Shown here piece after piece: positions 11,342 through 22,612 of a DNA stretch of 64,000 bases. The number at the start of each line of letters is the position of its first letter. Within the stretch, counting starts at the first letter, position 1. The notes under the pieces were generated by a model. That model ran no database searches. It saw only the letters and a list, made by a program, of their open reading frames with translations, and was not told the DNA's origin. The DNA comes from Aphrocallistes beatrix. Taxonomy: Eukaryota; Porifera; Hexactinellida; Sceptrulophora; Aphrocallistidae. The position numbers were made by a program, and so were the translations under genes. The DNA is taken from contig OY725498.1 of the NCBI GenBank assembly GCA_963281255.1, positions 3,782,001-3,846,000 on the forward strand. Direction: 5' to 3'.

Positions 11342-12900
11342 ACCAGGTTATCACTTGATCAGGACTGTCTGGTATACAGTAGAACTCAAACATTCTTCCA
11401 ATAATTATGCTATGAAATCCACCTCTGAAGATAGACCCTGATGCAAACTGGACAATCCCTCCATTTCTCATGAAATACAACCTCACTTGATCAGTACTGA
11501 ATGTAGTATCAGGTCCTTGTGTTGTACCGAATCTATTGGTATCGTTGACATACACTTGACGTATACTCTGTATTGACTGTTGAATATCAATCCTGTTAAT
11601 GTAAATGAGGTGGAACTAAGTGTATTAATAGTCTGGTTGAGCTATCACCAACTCTCTGATACACCAGTGTGCATGTCTCAGTCAATGCTGGAAATTGAAT
11701 CGATGGAGTCCAACTAATGGTTGCACTTCTCAATTCTGAATTTGTGATCGTGACAGAGATTGCATTTGGCAACGTTATTGGATTAATAATGACAGAGATA
11801 GGAGTGGAATTAGTTGGACTACTAGCACCTACTGTAGTTGTTGTCGGAAAATAGTATTAAGCGTATTATTGTGATACCATTGTATGAAGAGTAAAGGTGT
11901 CAAAATGAGGGAGGTTTTAAATTGATAGGATAACTGGAAAGAATCTGATGACGAAGATATCTCCTAAATCCTCTGGTTGTGTGGAATTTACTAATTGAGG
12001 AGGAATAAGAATCAAGATTGTAGTACTTGTGTAACCGATTACATTTGAAGATATACATGTGTAATTTCCTGAGTCAGTTGATATTAATTGGTTGGCGTAG
12101 ATAGTGTTGGTCACTGTACCTTCCCAGTATGATAAAGGCGCAGGATGAGCTAAGTTGGAATATCCACATGTTATGTTAGAAGAATCAATTCCTATGTATA
12201 TTTGTAAAGTAGCTGCGGTAGGGTTTATATAGGCAATTGGAGCAACTGGCTGTTGAGTAAAAATGGAGTAGAACATGACTCGATTCATAGAATCTTCACA
12301 ATATAAATAACCTTCGAGATAGGAAGTTGGATCAGAACGAACTACAAGGTCACTCCTTCCACTTCTAGGATTAGAGACGTGAGGCTGAGCTGTGACACTG
12401 TCTGACACTGGTGTGTATGTCCGTGGAAGAGTGCTGTTAGCATTGGTATCACTGTGCCACACCACTCCATTGCTGTCACTGTCAGACAGACAGTATAGAG
12501 TCACTTCATTAACGATATACATTGTGTCATTGCTAGTGGGAGTATGGCCGTGGTGGAAGTAATGGTACTATCGTTTCCAAACACTTGAATGGGAGAATTA
12601 GCATTAACTCTGGCCTTAAACGAGGCTCTCGTACCGTATTTATCTTCACAAACGTATTCTCTGTCATGCTTCACCATGGCGAATGTTTCAGTCGAATTTA
12701 CCAACAATCTTCTTGGATTATTACGGTTCAGTTGATAGTCTAATTGAATGAGGTCAGATGTATCGAGGAAGCTAGCATTATAGAACAATGGACATGTCAC
12801 TCCTATGTCAACTCCCTCTCCAATTGTATAAACATAAGCAGTACTGTTATTCTCTATGCAACTTCCTTGACTGAAAAGTAAACCTCTTGGACTCGACCTG
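11319..12900 (-). pseudogene. Broken third Ig/FN3 unit (proximal part)
   Basis: This aligns with the intact units at 14.6-20.3 kb but is damaged in several places. A 17-bp insertion near 12545 shifts the frame. About 90 bp are missing near 11840, removing the cysteine-bearing strand of one Ig domain. There is an 11-bp insertion near 11555, and a frame break and deletion near 11341 where a WYAPNSD segment joins sequence that lies about 110 residues further on in the intact units. Open fragments remain at 12501-12800, 11917-12522 and 11319-11555. It continues beyond the insertion at 12901-14562. Confidence 0.8.
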
Positions 12901-14562
12901 GGGCCTTATTCACTAACAAAACTTAAGTTTTGCTTAACTTAAAACTATAACCATAGCCTACTACTACTATAATAAGGCCTCAGAGTAACTTGCGAATTTG
13001 GCACTAGGGATGCAGTAGATGGTTGAAGAAATACATGAGCTGCATTAAATCATTAACAAAGCACCCATATCCGTTGATAAAATTTAGATTAGTCATCAAA
13101 TGATTGCGTAACAGGCTATATTTGGGTAAAATTTAGTGATTTCCAGAGGTCGTTTAAGGGCACTTCTAAGTGTTTTTATTATAAAGTTTTTCGCATAGAA
13201 CTGAGAAGTGAATGTGTTAATACTAAAAATTTGGAATTTTTTCATGGAATGTTCTTACATTCCAGTGCTGCTATGGAAACGTGTTTTGGTCAGTTGGGGC
13301 TATATCTTGAAAACAGCGATAGCTAGACATTCAAATTTAATCCCATTTGATAGCAAATAGGCTACTTCCTATTAAGCTATAATACAATTTCTATGTCTCA
13401 ATTCAATAATTTACGAGTTATTAGACAATTTATCATATTGGTCACATTTGGTAATTTGTCGAATATCTCGTAAACCATTAAATTTAGACACAGAAATTGT
13501 ATTATAGCTAAATAGGAAGTAGCCTATTTGCTATCAAATGGGATTATATTTAAATGTCTAGCTATCGCTGTTTTCAAGATATAGCCCCAACTGACCAAAA
13601 CACGTTTCCATAGCAGCACTGGAATGTAAGAACATTCCATGAAAAAATTCCAAATTTTTAGTACACATTCACTTCTCAGTTCTATGCGAAAAACCTTATA
13701 ATAAAAACACTTAGAAGTGCCCTTAAACGGTCTCTGGAAATCACTAAATTTGACCCAAATATAGCCTGTTGCGCAATCATTTGATGACTAATCTAAATTT
13801 TAACAACGAATATGGGTGCTTTGACACCATATTTATATATGCTGGTAATACATTCCTAAGCTCTATTGTGCTTTGTTAATGATTTAAGGCAGCTCGTGTA
13901 TTTCTTCATCCATCTTCTACCGCATCCCTGGTTAAGTTACTCTTAGGCCTTATATATAGTAGGCTATGGTATAACTTAAGCAAAAACTAAGTATTTGCTT
14001 AACTTTAAGCAAAATCTAAGTATTTGCTTAACTTGAGAAACAGCTAAGAATTTGCTTGCTTTAAAAAAATGTCAAGAATTTTATACTTTTGAATACGTCA
14101 TGGATATATTTAGACAATTAGATTCTTTACGCATCTCAATCACTCTTCGAAAACATTTGTATACTAATAATATTCTAGCAGTTATTCGCCAACTTCCATT
14201 TAGATCATTTTAATACGTCATGGATTCTTTACGCATCTCAATCACTCTTCGCGAAAATATTTGTATTCTAATAATATTCTAGCAGTTATTCGCCAACTTT
14301 CATTTTAATACCACAATGATAGTAGAACTGACAAAACACCCCTAGCGCATCAATGATTCATACAACAGAAATAAATCAAACTACCTACAAGTTTTTATAC
14401 TAATTTATAGACCGAAACACGATTTACAAGATTTTAAGAGTTAAGTCAACCCCAGACATGACTTAAGTTAAAAACTAAATATTTCCTTAAGTTTAAGCAA
14501 ATACTTAGTTTTTGCGTAAAATTAAGCAAAACTTAAGTGAAGAAGTTTAGTCAATAAGGCCC
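12901..14562. mobile_element. GGGCC-type DNA transposon inserted in the third Ig unit
   Basis: The left end is GGGCCTTATTCACTAA and the right end, on the other strand, GGGCCTTATTGACTAA. The intact paralogous site near 19365 reads GACCTGGGAGTAG. Here it is split so that CTG occurs on both sides (12898-12900 and 14563-14565), giving a 3-bp target duplication. Short termini plus a 3-bp duplication are compatible with PIF/Harbinger, though the usual target is TWA. Subterminal ACTTAAG / TTTTGCTTAA words repeat at both ends. No transposase is seen; a second element (12952-13978) is nested inside. Confidence 0.85.
12952..13978. mobile_element. 1-kb foldback element, copy 1 (nested)
   Basis: It starts CATAGCCTACT and ends AGTAGGCTATG. 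The two halves are inverted copies meeting near 13410. The flanks TATAAC/TATAAC match over 6 bases. It lies inside the GGGCC element and is therefore younger than it. Related copies are at 23651, 49546 and 54564; this one is the most diverged. Confidence 0.85.
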
Positions 14563-17500
14563 CTGGGAGTAGATCTTAGTATGAATGGTTTGTTTGAAAT
14601 ACAAAAAAAATAACTCTGAAAAAGTGTATTTCCAAGTTGGCAGATAGCGGAGCTGCTGAACTGGACATCTGTGAGAAAGGATATGGAATCATCGACAGGA
14701 TTAGTTTGAATCAATGCAGGGTTGAACATCCAATTGTTATCATTGCGTGCAAATATTGCTTGAATATCATATAACTCATCAGTGTCTATATCAAACGATC
14801 CTCGTTGTAGGACAAACTTTCTCACGATTGGAGGATTACTTTTTGTGTAAATATGCTCTCCAATGTAGTTTGATGTTGTAACTAAACCTGGTAAGAGGTA
14901 ATAGAGCCCGAAGTAATGATCTTGAATAAAACCACTGGAGTTGATCCGACAAGTAAAATTTCTTCCTTCATTCTCTGTTGTTACATAATTTCCCAAATTC
15001 AATGTACTCTCCCCTGTACCAGTAATTGTGTGGTAGAATGATGAAGTGAATCCTTCGGGTATGAGGTCTCCATTGGGAGTGTACCACTCAATGGTGTCAG
15101 AGCTGGAATCAGGCTCACAATAGAACTGGTAAACTGCGAAAGCTATATAAGTATTGGGACCTCTGAATATCGATCCACTAGCGAAGTACCTTTTTACAGA
15201 ATTGTCCATGAAATACAAAGCGTTTTCAAGGAGAGTTGTGAAATTCATTATATTTCCATCTGTGGATCCATTTGCATTTGTCGCAATTACAAACACAGAG
15301 TAATCAGAGAGACTCCTTAACCCAGTTAGAGTGTAGGACGTAGTAGTTAGTGATGGAGATTGAACATAACTATTGCATTGAGGTAACTCACAATAGGAAA
15401 CTACATAAGTTTCCGAGGTTGTGTCATTCCAACTCAAATCCGCACCTACTGAACCTATTCTATCTAGTCCCAATGATATGACATCAGGTTGAGTAGCTGC
15501 TTCTACTACCTGCACGAATCCTTGTGTTGTACCGAATCTATTGGTAGCGTTGACATATACTCTGTATTGACTGTTGAATAGCAATCCTGTTAATGGAAAT
15601 GAGGTGGAATTGAGTGTGTTAATAGTCTGGTAGGAGCTATCACCAACTCTCTGATACCCCAGTGTGTATGTCTCAGTCAATGATGGAAATTGAATGGATG
15701 GAGTCCAACTAATGGTTGCAGTTCTCAATTCTAAATGTGTGATTGTGACAGAGATTGGATTTGGTAACGTCATTGGATTAATAATGACAGAGATAGGAGT
15801 TGAATTAGTTGGTGGACTACTAGCACCTACTGTAGCTACACAATGATAGTCTCCAGCTTGTGAAAGTGACGATGCAGTTACTGTGAGTGTACTTGTAGCT
15901 GTGTTTCCGTTGATGTTAGTCACCGCTGGGGTCGTGTTAGGTGTGTCATTGTGGTACCATCGTATGGAAAGTGAAGACATGAAAGAGGTTTCAAATTGAC
16001 ATGATAATTGGAAAGTGTCTGTAATGAAGACATCTCCTAAATCTTCTGGTTGTGGAGGGTCTATGACTTGGGGAGAAGGAGGATTTGAAATGTTTAGAAG
16101 GATTGTTGTACTTGTGCAACCGACTACATTTGAAGATATACATGTGTAACTTCCTGAGTCAGTTGCTATTAATCGGTTGGCGTAGGTAGTGTCGGTCACT
16201 GTACCTTCCCAGTATGATAAAGGAGCAGGGTGAGCTAAGTTGGAATATCCACATGTTATGTTAAGTGAATCAACTCCTATGTATATTTGTAAAGTAGCTG
16301 AGTTAGGGTTAATCTGAGCCATTGGAGCAACTGGCTGTTGAGTAAAAATGGAGTAGAACATGACTCGATTCATAGAATCTTCACAATAGAAATAACCTTC
16401 GAGATAGGAAGTTGGATCAGAACGTACTACAAGGTCACTCCTTCCACTTCTAGGGTTAGAGACGTGAGGCTGAGCTGTGACACTATCTGACACTGGTGTG
16501 TGTGTCCGTGGAAGAGTGCTGTTAGCATTGGTATCACTGTACCACACTACTCCATTGCTGTCACTGCCAGACAGACAGTATAGTGTCACTTCATTAACGA
16601 TATACATTGTGTCATTGCTAGTGGGAGTAATGGTACTATCGTTTCCAAACACTTCAATAGGAGTACTAGCATCAACTCTAGCCTTAAACGAGGCTCTCGT
16701 ACCGTACTTATCTTCACAAACGTATTCTCTGTCATGCTTCACCATGGCGAATGTTGCAGTTGAATTTACCCACAATCTTCTTGGATTATTACGGTTCAGT
16801 TGATAGTCTAATTGAATGAGATCAGATGTATCGAGGAAGCTAGCATTATAGAACAATGGACATGTCACTCCTATGTCAACTCCCTCTCCAATTGTAAAAA
16901 CATAAGCAGTGCTGTTATTCTCTATGCAACTTCCTTGACTGAAAAGTAAACCGCTTGGATTCGCAGTAGGAGTAGTTCTTAGTATGAATGGTTTGTTTGA
17001 AATACAAAAAAAAAAACTCTGAAAATGTGAAGTCCCAAGTTGGCAGATAGCGGAGCTGTTGAACTGGACATTTGTGATAAAGGATATGGAATCATCGGCA
17101 GGATTAGGTTGAGTCAATGCAGGTTTGAACATCCAATTGTTAGCAGTGGGTGGATATATTGCTTGAATATCATACAACTCATCAGTTTCTATATCAAATG
17201 ATCCTCGCTGTAGGACAAACTCTCTCACGATTGGAGGATTACTTTTTGTGTAAATACGATCTCCAATGTAGTTTATAGTTGTAATTAAACCTGGTAAGAG
17301 GTAATAGAGTCCGAAGTAATGATCTTGAATAAAACCACTGGAGTTAATCCGACAAGTAAAATTTCTACCTTCATTCTCTGTTGTTACATAATTTCCCAAA
17401 TTCAATGTACTCTCCCCTGTACCAGTAATTGTGTGGTAGAATGATGAAGTGAATCCTTCGGGTATGAGGTCTCCATTGGGAGTGTACCACTCAATGGTGT

Positions 17501-20354
17501 CAGAGCTGGAATCAGGCTCACAAAAGAACTGGGAAACTGGGAAAGCTATATCACTATTGCGACCTCTGAATATCGATCCACTAGCGAAGTACCTTTTTAC
17601 AGAATTATCCATAAAATACAAGGCATTTTCAAGGAGAGTTGTGAAATTCATTCTATTTCCATCGGTGGATCCATTTGCATTTGTCGCAATTACAAACACA
17701 GAGTAATTAGAGAGACTCCTTAACCCAGTTAGAGTGTAGGACGTAGTAGTTAGTGATGGAGATTGAACATCACTAATACATTGAGGTAACTCACAATGGG
17801 AAACTACATAAGTTTCCGAGGTTGTGTCATTCCAACTCAAATCCGCACCTACTGAACCTATTCTATCTAGTCCCAATGATATGACATCAGGTTGAGTAGC
17901 TGCTTCTACTACCTGCACGAATCCTTGTGTTGTACCGAATCTATTGGTAGCGTTGACATATACTCTGTATTGACTGTTGAATAGCAATCCTGTTAATGGA
18001 AATGAGGTGGAATTGAGTGTGTTAATAGTCTGGTAGGAGCTATCACCAACTCTCTGATACCCCAGTGTGTATGTCTCAGTCAATGATGGAAATTGAATGG
18101 ATGGAGTCCAACTAATGGTTGCAGTTCTCAATTCTAAATGTGTGATTGTGACAGAGATTGGATTTGGTAACGTTATCGGATTAATAATGACAGAGATAGG
18201 AGTCGAATTAGTTGGACTACTAGCACCTACTGTAGCTACACAATGATAGTCTCCAGCTTGTGGAAGTGATGAATCAGTTACTGTGAGTGTACTTGTAGCT
18301 GTGTTTCCGTTTATGTTAGTTGTCGTCGGGATCGTGTTAAGTGTGTCATTGTGATACCATCGTATGGAAAGTAAAGATATGAAGGAGGTTTCAAATTGAC
18401 ATGATAATTGGAAAGTGTCTGTAATGAAGATATCTCCTAAATCTGGTCGTGGAGGGTCTATGGCTTGGGGAGAAGGAGGATTTGAAATGTTTAGAAGGAT
18501 TGTTGTACTTGTGTAACCGACTACATTTGAAGATATACATGTGTAACTTCCTGAGTCAGTTGCTATTAATCGGTTGGCGTAGGTAGTGTCGGTCACTGTA
18601 CCTTCCCAGTATGATAAAGGAGCAGGGTGAGCTAAGTTGGAATATCCACATGTTATGTTAAGTGAATCAACTCCTATGTATATTTGTAAAGTAGCTGAGT
18701 TAGGGTTAATCTGAGCTATTGGAGCAACTGGCTGTTGAGTAAAAATGGAGTAGAACATGACTCGATTCATAGAATCTTCACAATAGAAATAACCTTCGAG
18801 ATAGGAAGTTGGATCAGAAAGTACTACAAGGTCACTCCTCCCACTTCTAGGGTTAGAGACGTGAGGCTGAGCTGTGATACTATCTGACACTGGTGTGTAT
18901 GTCCGTGGAAGAGTGCTGTTAGCATTGGTATCACTGTACCACACTACTCCATTGCTCTCACTGTCAGACAGACAGTATAGAGTCACTTCATTAACGATAT
19001 ACATTGTGTCATTGCTAGTGGGAGTAATGGTACTATCGTTTCCAAACACTTCAATAGGAGTACTAGCATCAACTCTAGCTTTAAACGAGGCTCTCGTACC
19101 GTATTTATCTTCACAAACGTATTCTCTGTCATGCTTCACCATGGCGAATGTTGCAGTTGAATTTACCCACAATCTTCTTGGATTATTACGGTTCAGTTGA
19201 TAGTCTAATTGAATGAGATCAGATGTATCGAGGAAGCTAGCATTATAGAACAATGGACATGTCACTCCTATGTCAACTCCCTCTCCAATTGTAAAAACAT
19301 AAGCTGTACTGTTGTTCTCTATGCAACTTCCTTGACTGAAAAGTATACCGCTTGAACCCGACCTGGGAGTAGTTCTTAGTATGAATGGTTTGTTTGAAAT
19401 ACAAAAAAAAAAAGCCTGAAAAAGCGAAGTTCCAAGTTGACAGATGGCGGAGCTGTTGAACTGGACATTTGAGAGAAAGGATATGGAATCATCGGCAGGA
19501 TTAGGTTGAATCAATGCAGGGTTGAACATCCAATTGTTATCAGTGACTGCAAATATTGCTTGAATATCATACAACTCATCAGTGTCTATATCAAATGTTC
19601 CTCGTTGTAGGACAAACTCTCTCACGATTGGAGGATTACTTTTTGTGTAAATACGATCTCCAATGTAGTTTACAGTTGTAATTAAACCTGGTAAGAGGTA
19701 ATAGAGTCCGAAGTAATGATCTTGAATAAAACCACTGGAGTTAATCCGACAAGTAAAATTTCTACCTTCATTCTCTGTTGTTACATAATTTCCCAAATTC
19801 AATGTACTCTCCCCTGTACCAGCGTTAATTGTGTGGTAGAATGATGAAGTGAATCCTTCGGCTATGAGGTCTCCATTGGGAGTGTACCACTCAATGGTGT
19901 CAGAGCTGGAATCAGGCTTGCAAAAGAACTGGGAAACTGGGAAAGCTATATCACTATTGCGACCTCTGAATATCGATCCACTAGCGAAGTACCTTTTTAC
20001 AGAATTATCCATGAAATACAAAGCATTTTCAAGGAGAGTTGTGAAATTCATTCTATTTCCATCTGTGGATCCGTTTTCATTAGTCGCAATTACAAACACA
20101 GAGTAATTAGAGAGACTCCTTAACCCAGTTAGAGTGTAGGACGTAGTAGTTAGTGATGGAGATTGAACATAACTATTGCATTGAGGTAACTCACAATGGG
20201 AAACTACATAGGTTTCGGAGGTTGTGTCATTCCAACTCAATTGCGCACCTACTGATCCTATTCTATCTAGTCCCAATGATATGACATCAGGTTGAGTAGC
20301 TGCTTCTACTACAGTGAAACATAACGCAGATACCAATGTGCAAATCAATAACAT
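14547..20354 (-). CDS. Tandem Ig/FN3 receptor-like protein, units 1, 2 and start of 3
   Basis: An uninterrupted frame of about 1,935 codons, likely secreted or cell-surface. I place the start at the ATG at 20352-20354, because the frame upstream of it has no ATG. It begins with a hydrophobic signal-like MLLICTLVSALC that is absent from the internal repeats. Each unit is about 800 residues: an FN3 domain (about 20-105), an Ig-like domain with SGSIFRGR, a long cysteine-containing module (about 230-540), two Ig domains (cysteines near 571/605 and 651/705), and a second FN3 (about 720-812, ATISW...YRVYVNATN). The next unit starts with EAATQPDVISLG near 815. Unit period is 2,400 bp with very high identity, so the duplication is recent. 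N-glycosylation sites are abundant. The frame runs a few codons into the GGGCC transposon and stops, so the present allele is truncated and lacks a transmembrane segment. Confidence 0.8.
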   Translation of the reverse strand: MLLICTLVSALCFTVVEAATQPDVISLGLDRIGSVGAQLSWNDTTSETYVVSHCELPQCNSYVQSPSLTTTSYTLTGLRSLSNYSVFVIATNENGSTDGNRMNFTTLLENALYFMDNSVKRYFASGSIFRGRNSDIAFPVSQFFCKPDSSSDTIEWYTPNGDLIAEGFTSSFYHTINAGTGESTLNLGNYVTTENEGRNFTCRINSSGFIQDHYFGLYYLLPGLITTVNYIGDRIYTKSNPPIVREFVLQRGTFDIDTDELYDIQAIFAVTDNNWMFNPALIQPNPADDSISFLSNVQFNSSAICQLGTSLFQAFFFCISNKPFILRTTPRSGSSGILFSQGSCIENNSTAYVFTIGEGVDIGVTCPLFYNASFLDTSDLIQLDYQLNRNNPRRLWVNSTATFAMVKHDREYVCEDKYGTRASFKARVDASTPIEVFGNDSTITPTSNDTMYIVNEVTLYCLSDSESNGVVWYSDTNANSTLPRTYTPVSDSITAQPHVSNPRSGRSDLVVLSDPTSYLEGYFYCEDSMNRVMFYSIFTQQPVAPIAQINPNSATLQIYIGVDSLNITCGYSNLAHPAPLSYWEGTVTDTTYANRLIATDSGSYTCISSNVVGYTSTTILLNISNPPSPQAIDPPRPDLGDIFITDTFQLSCQFETSFISLLSIRWYHNDTLNTIPTTTNINGNTATSTLTVTDSSLPQAGDYHCVATVGASSPTNSTPISVIINPITLPNPISVTITHLELRTATISWTPSIQFPSLTETYTLGYQRVGDSSYQTINTLNSTSFPLTGLLFNSQYRVYVNATNRFGTTQGFVQVVEAATQPDVISLGLDRIGSVGADLSWNDTTSETYVVSHCELPQCISDVQSPSLTTTSYTLTGLRSLSNYSVFVIATNANGSTDGNRMNFTTLLENALYFMDNSVKRYFASGSIFRGRNSDIAFPVSQFFCEPDSSSDTIEWYTPNGDLIPEGFTSSFYHTITGTGESTLNLGNYVTTENEGRNFTCRINSSGFIQDHYFGLYYLLPGLITTINYIGDRIYTKSNPPIVREFVLQRGSFDIETDELYDIQAIYPPTANNWMFKPALTQPNPADDSISFITNVQFNSSAICQLGTSHFQSFFFCISNKPFILRTTPTANPSGLLFSQGSCIENNSTAYVFTIGEGVDIGVTCPLFYNASFLDTSDLIQLDYQLNRNNPRRLWVNSTATFAMVKHDREYVCEDKYGTRASFKARVDASTPIEVFGNDSTITPTSNDTMYIVNEVTLYCLSGSDSNGVVWYSDTNANSTLPRTHTPVSDSVTAQPHVSNPRSGRSDLVVRSDPTSYLEGYFYCEDSMNRVMFYSIFTQQPVAPMAQINPNSATLQIYIGVDSLNITCGYSNLAHPAPLSYWEGTVTDTTYANRLIATDSGSYTCISSNVVGCTSTTILLNISNPPSPQVIDPPQPEDLGDVFITDTFQLSCQFETSFMSSLSIRWYHNDTPNTTPAVTNINGNTATSTLTVTASSLSQAGDYHCVATVGASSPPTNSTPISVIINPMTLPNPISVTITHLELRTATISWTPSIQFPSLTETYTLGYQRVGDSSYQTINTLNSTSFPLTGLLFNSQYRVYVNATNRFGTTQGFVQVVEAATQPDVISLGLDRIGSVGADLSWNDTTSETYVVSYCELPQCNSYVQSPSLTTTSYTLTGLRSLSDYSVFVIATNANGSTDGNIMNFTTLLENALYFMDNSVKRYFASGSIFRGPNTYIAFAVYQFYCEPDSSSDTIEWYTPNGDLIPEGFTSSFYHTITGTGESTLNLGNYVTTENEGRNFTCRINSSGFIQDHYFGLYYLLPGLVTTSNYIGEHIYTKSNPPIVRKFVLQRGSFDIDTDELYDIQAIFARNDNNWMFNPALIQTNPVDDSISFLTDVQFSSSAICQLGNTLFQSYFFCISNKPFILRSTPRGLID

Positions 20355-20381
20355 AATATAAAGCAATATACCCCAAAACAA

Positions 20382-20946
20382 ATTTATTAATTCTCACTTT
20401 ACTCAATACATATATACATAACTTCTGCCTTAGCATCACGCTGCACTACGTTGGGTATCAAATTATTAAAACATATACTTAGGATTGATGCAGGATATTT
20501 AATACGATGCCTTGTTAGGAAATATTTCTTGAAGTTTAGCCTTAGCATTCAGTATGCTATGTAATCTGTGTCTACACTCTTGCAGAACCTTAGTGAGCTG
20601 AAAGCACTAAGGATGCCATCTCGTTTAAAGGTAGAGTTAAGTCAGGTGCTATCTTTCTTGCCTCTGTTAGCCGAAATTTTCTCTGTAACACTATCATATG
20701 CATACACACATGCCGCATACATCGCATTCAGCAACTATCAGTAGGTTTAGTACCTCACGCAGATTGTAAACCTCTTGAGAACATATCAGCATGGAATCGG
20801 GGGTATACAAATCTATAAACTTTTAATATTTCAATCTAACAAAGTATAAAAATTCTCTTTTCTCAATCTTCCGAAAACAAGCAGTAGCTCACCTACCCTA
20901 AGCCTGAGAGAACTCTTTTTACTTTCTTTTCTTACTTTTATATTAC
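20382..20946. other. Divergent intergenic region between the Ig gene and the NLR relic
   Basis: The Ig gene leaves to the left and the NLR relic to the right, so any promoter of the receptor should lie here. I recognise no specific site. Several in-frame stops precede the receptor start. Confidence 0.35.
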
Positions 20947-21660
20947 ATGTACATACAAGTAATAGTATATGGCATAAGTATGTTAAATAACTTCCACTAC
21001 ACTATTTCCATTTCATGTCGGGATGAGGAGTGGCATAAACTGGAGGAAACAAGGCGTGCAGAGAAAGGTGTAGCAGACGAAGAGTTCTTATTAATCGGTT
21101 ATCCCTTTCCATATCTTTGGGCACCGAATGGGGCAAGTACCTCTCTAACCATTTCTAAGTCAGATGGAGACGGACTATTCATTATAATAGACGCAGCTGA
21201 CGAATTCATTACAAATATTCCGTTTGAGTCCACTCTACTATGCAAAATTCTACAGAGACGCTTCCTCTCTCTTAGTACCATCCTTGTAACAAGCCGACCC
21301 GGTGCATGCAACTAAAGCTCGATAACGGATCCCAATTTAAGATTGAGGACAACTTATAAGATCTGGGATTTCAACGAAAACCGAGATGTCTATTTCGCCA
21401 AACGAATTCCAAGTGTAGAGAAGTTGAAAGGCGTGCACGAAAAGTTCCATCGCCATGATGAGATAAAACAGCTCGCACTTATTCCGGTTAATGCCAGGTT
21501 ATTTAATGTACTTTGAACCTATCCGATTATATCCCAACTCAGACCGTTTCACACCAGTACACCCAGCTGATAGTGTACATAATTAGGCGGCAGTTGTTAT
21601 AAAGAGTACAGTAAGTCCTCAATATGTCCGACTTCCATCTGTCCATCAGGGAATCCATCC
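20947..21660 (+). pseudogene. NACHT-domain (NLR-type) relic
   Basis: The open frame 20947-21315 contains LFIIIDAADEF, a NACHT Walker B, followed about 35 residues later by ILVTSRPGA, the sensor-1 region of NACHT ATPases. After a break, 21351-21518 reads YKIWDFNENRDVYFAKR and later IPVNARLF, matching the helical part after the NACHT core. At about 21545-21600, YTQLIVYIIRRQL follows after further stops. No Walker A is visible upstream, nor clear leucine-rich repeats downstream. NLR proteins sense danger signals in animal cytoplasm and are greatly expanded in sponges; this copy is truncated and frameshifted. Confidence 0.75.
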
Positions 21661-22612
21661 ACGCCATCGGACTAGAAGACAATTAAGGAATAATATTTCC
21701 ATCGAAAGGTACCTTCAAAAGTATTTCCACTCAAGATCTGAGATAAGGTCTATCGTAGCGAGCGTCTCGGTCTGATGCAAGCACTCGTCAAAGTTGTTTG
21801 GTGATCGTATGAAGATGTAGACCATCCTTTCTAAATCACCACTTCCACCAAGTACCTTTCGATGTATAAGATGGTTATCGCTTCATTAGTGCCATCTTAA
21901 TGAAGGAAATATGTCGGGATCCCGGGATGGAATCCTTAACTACGCCTGTCCTCTGCCAACATGCACTCCCAGTTCCTTTGTCACTCCATGATGCACCAAT
22001 GAACAACCAGCTGAATTAGTCTGGAGAACATTTGCTGTTTCAGATTGGATGGAATTTACCCAGTCATTCCTTTTTCTTTGCATGAGCATTTGAAACGAAC
22101 TTATATTCCATTTCTGACACTATTCATATCAAAGAGAGGCTTCCCTATCCACTCTATCTATATTTCCATTCCACCATTTCTCAAAACGAATGGTACTCGA
22201 GTATCGTCATTCGATCGCTCAAATATATTCTTGAAATGTAATTATTGTATATCCAATTCGATTACGTTACCACGCTTCATTTCCGCTCGCTCCTAAATCA
22301 GCTCCCCACTTGTAATGTCCATTTCTTATCATTGATTTTGTTGAGGAAGATGACTCCGAAATTTATCCATTCAGTGTGCTCTCTCCGCAACTCTGTCACC
22401 TGACACTTGAGTGAGTATTCGCAAGATTGTGACTTAACATCATGCCACTCTTTTATACGACTCTTCTCCTCCACCAATCAATTTGCTGGGGAGTTTAGAC
22501 TATCTGGAACTGAACTGAACTGAGCCAATAGATGTCACAAGAATTAACCAACCAATTATTTACAATTCCTCTTATACGTAGGCTGAATCCACTGATTGTG
22601 ACACCTATAAGA
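21661..22612. other. No intact gene; possible decayed continuation of the NLR relic
   Basis: Short open stretches occur (for example 22045-22296) but none resembles a known domain. I see no repeat family. Confidence 0.35.

Noticed and set aside
12901..14562. The element as an intron (introner) spliced out of the receptor
   Set aside because: The right end could give CAG as acceptor, but no GT donor lies at the other junction, and the sequence beyond has frameshifts and a deletion that splicing would not repair.
20947..21315. Functional short NACHT protein
   Set aside because: No Walker A upstream, and homologous sequence continues in shifted frames after the stop; it is a relic.
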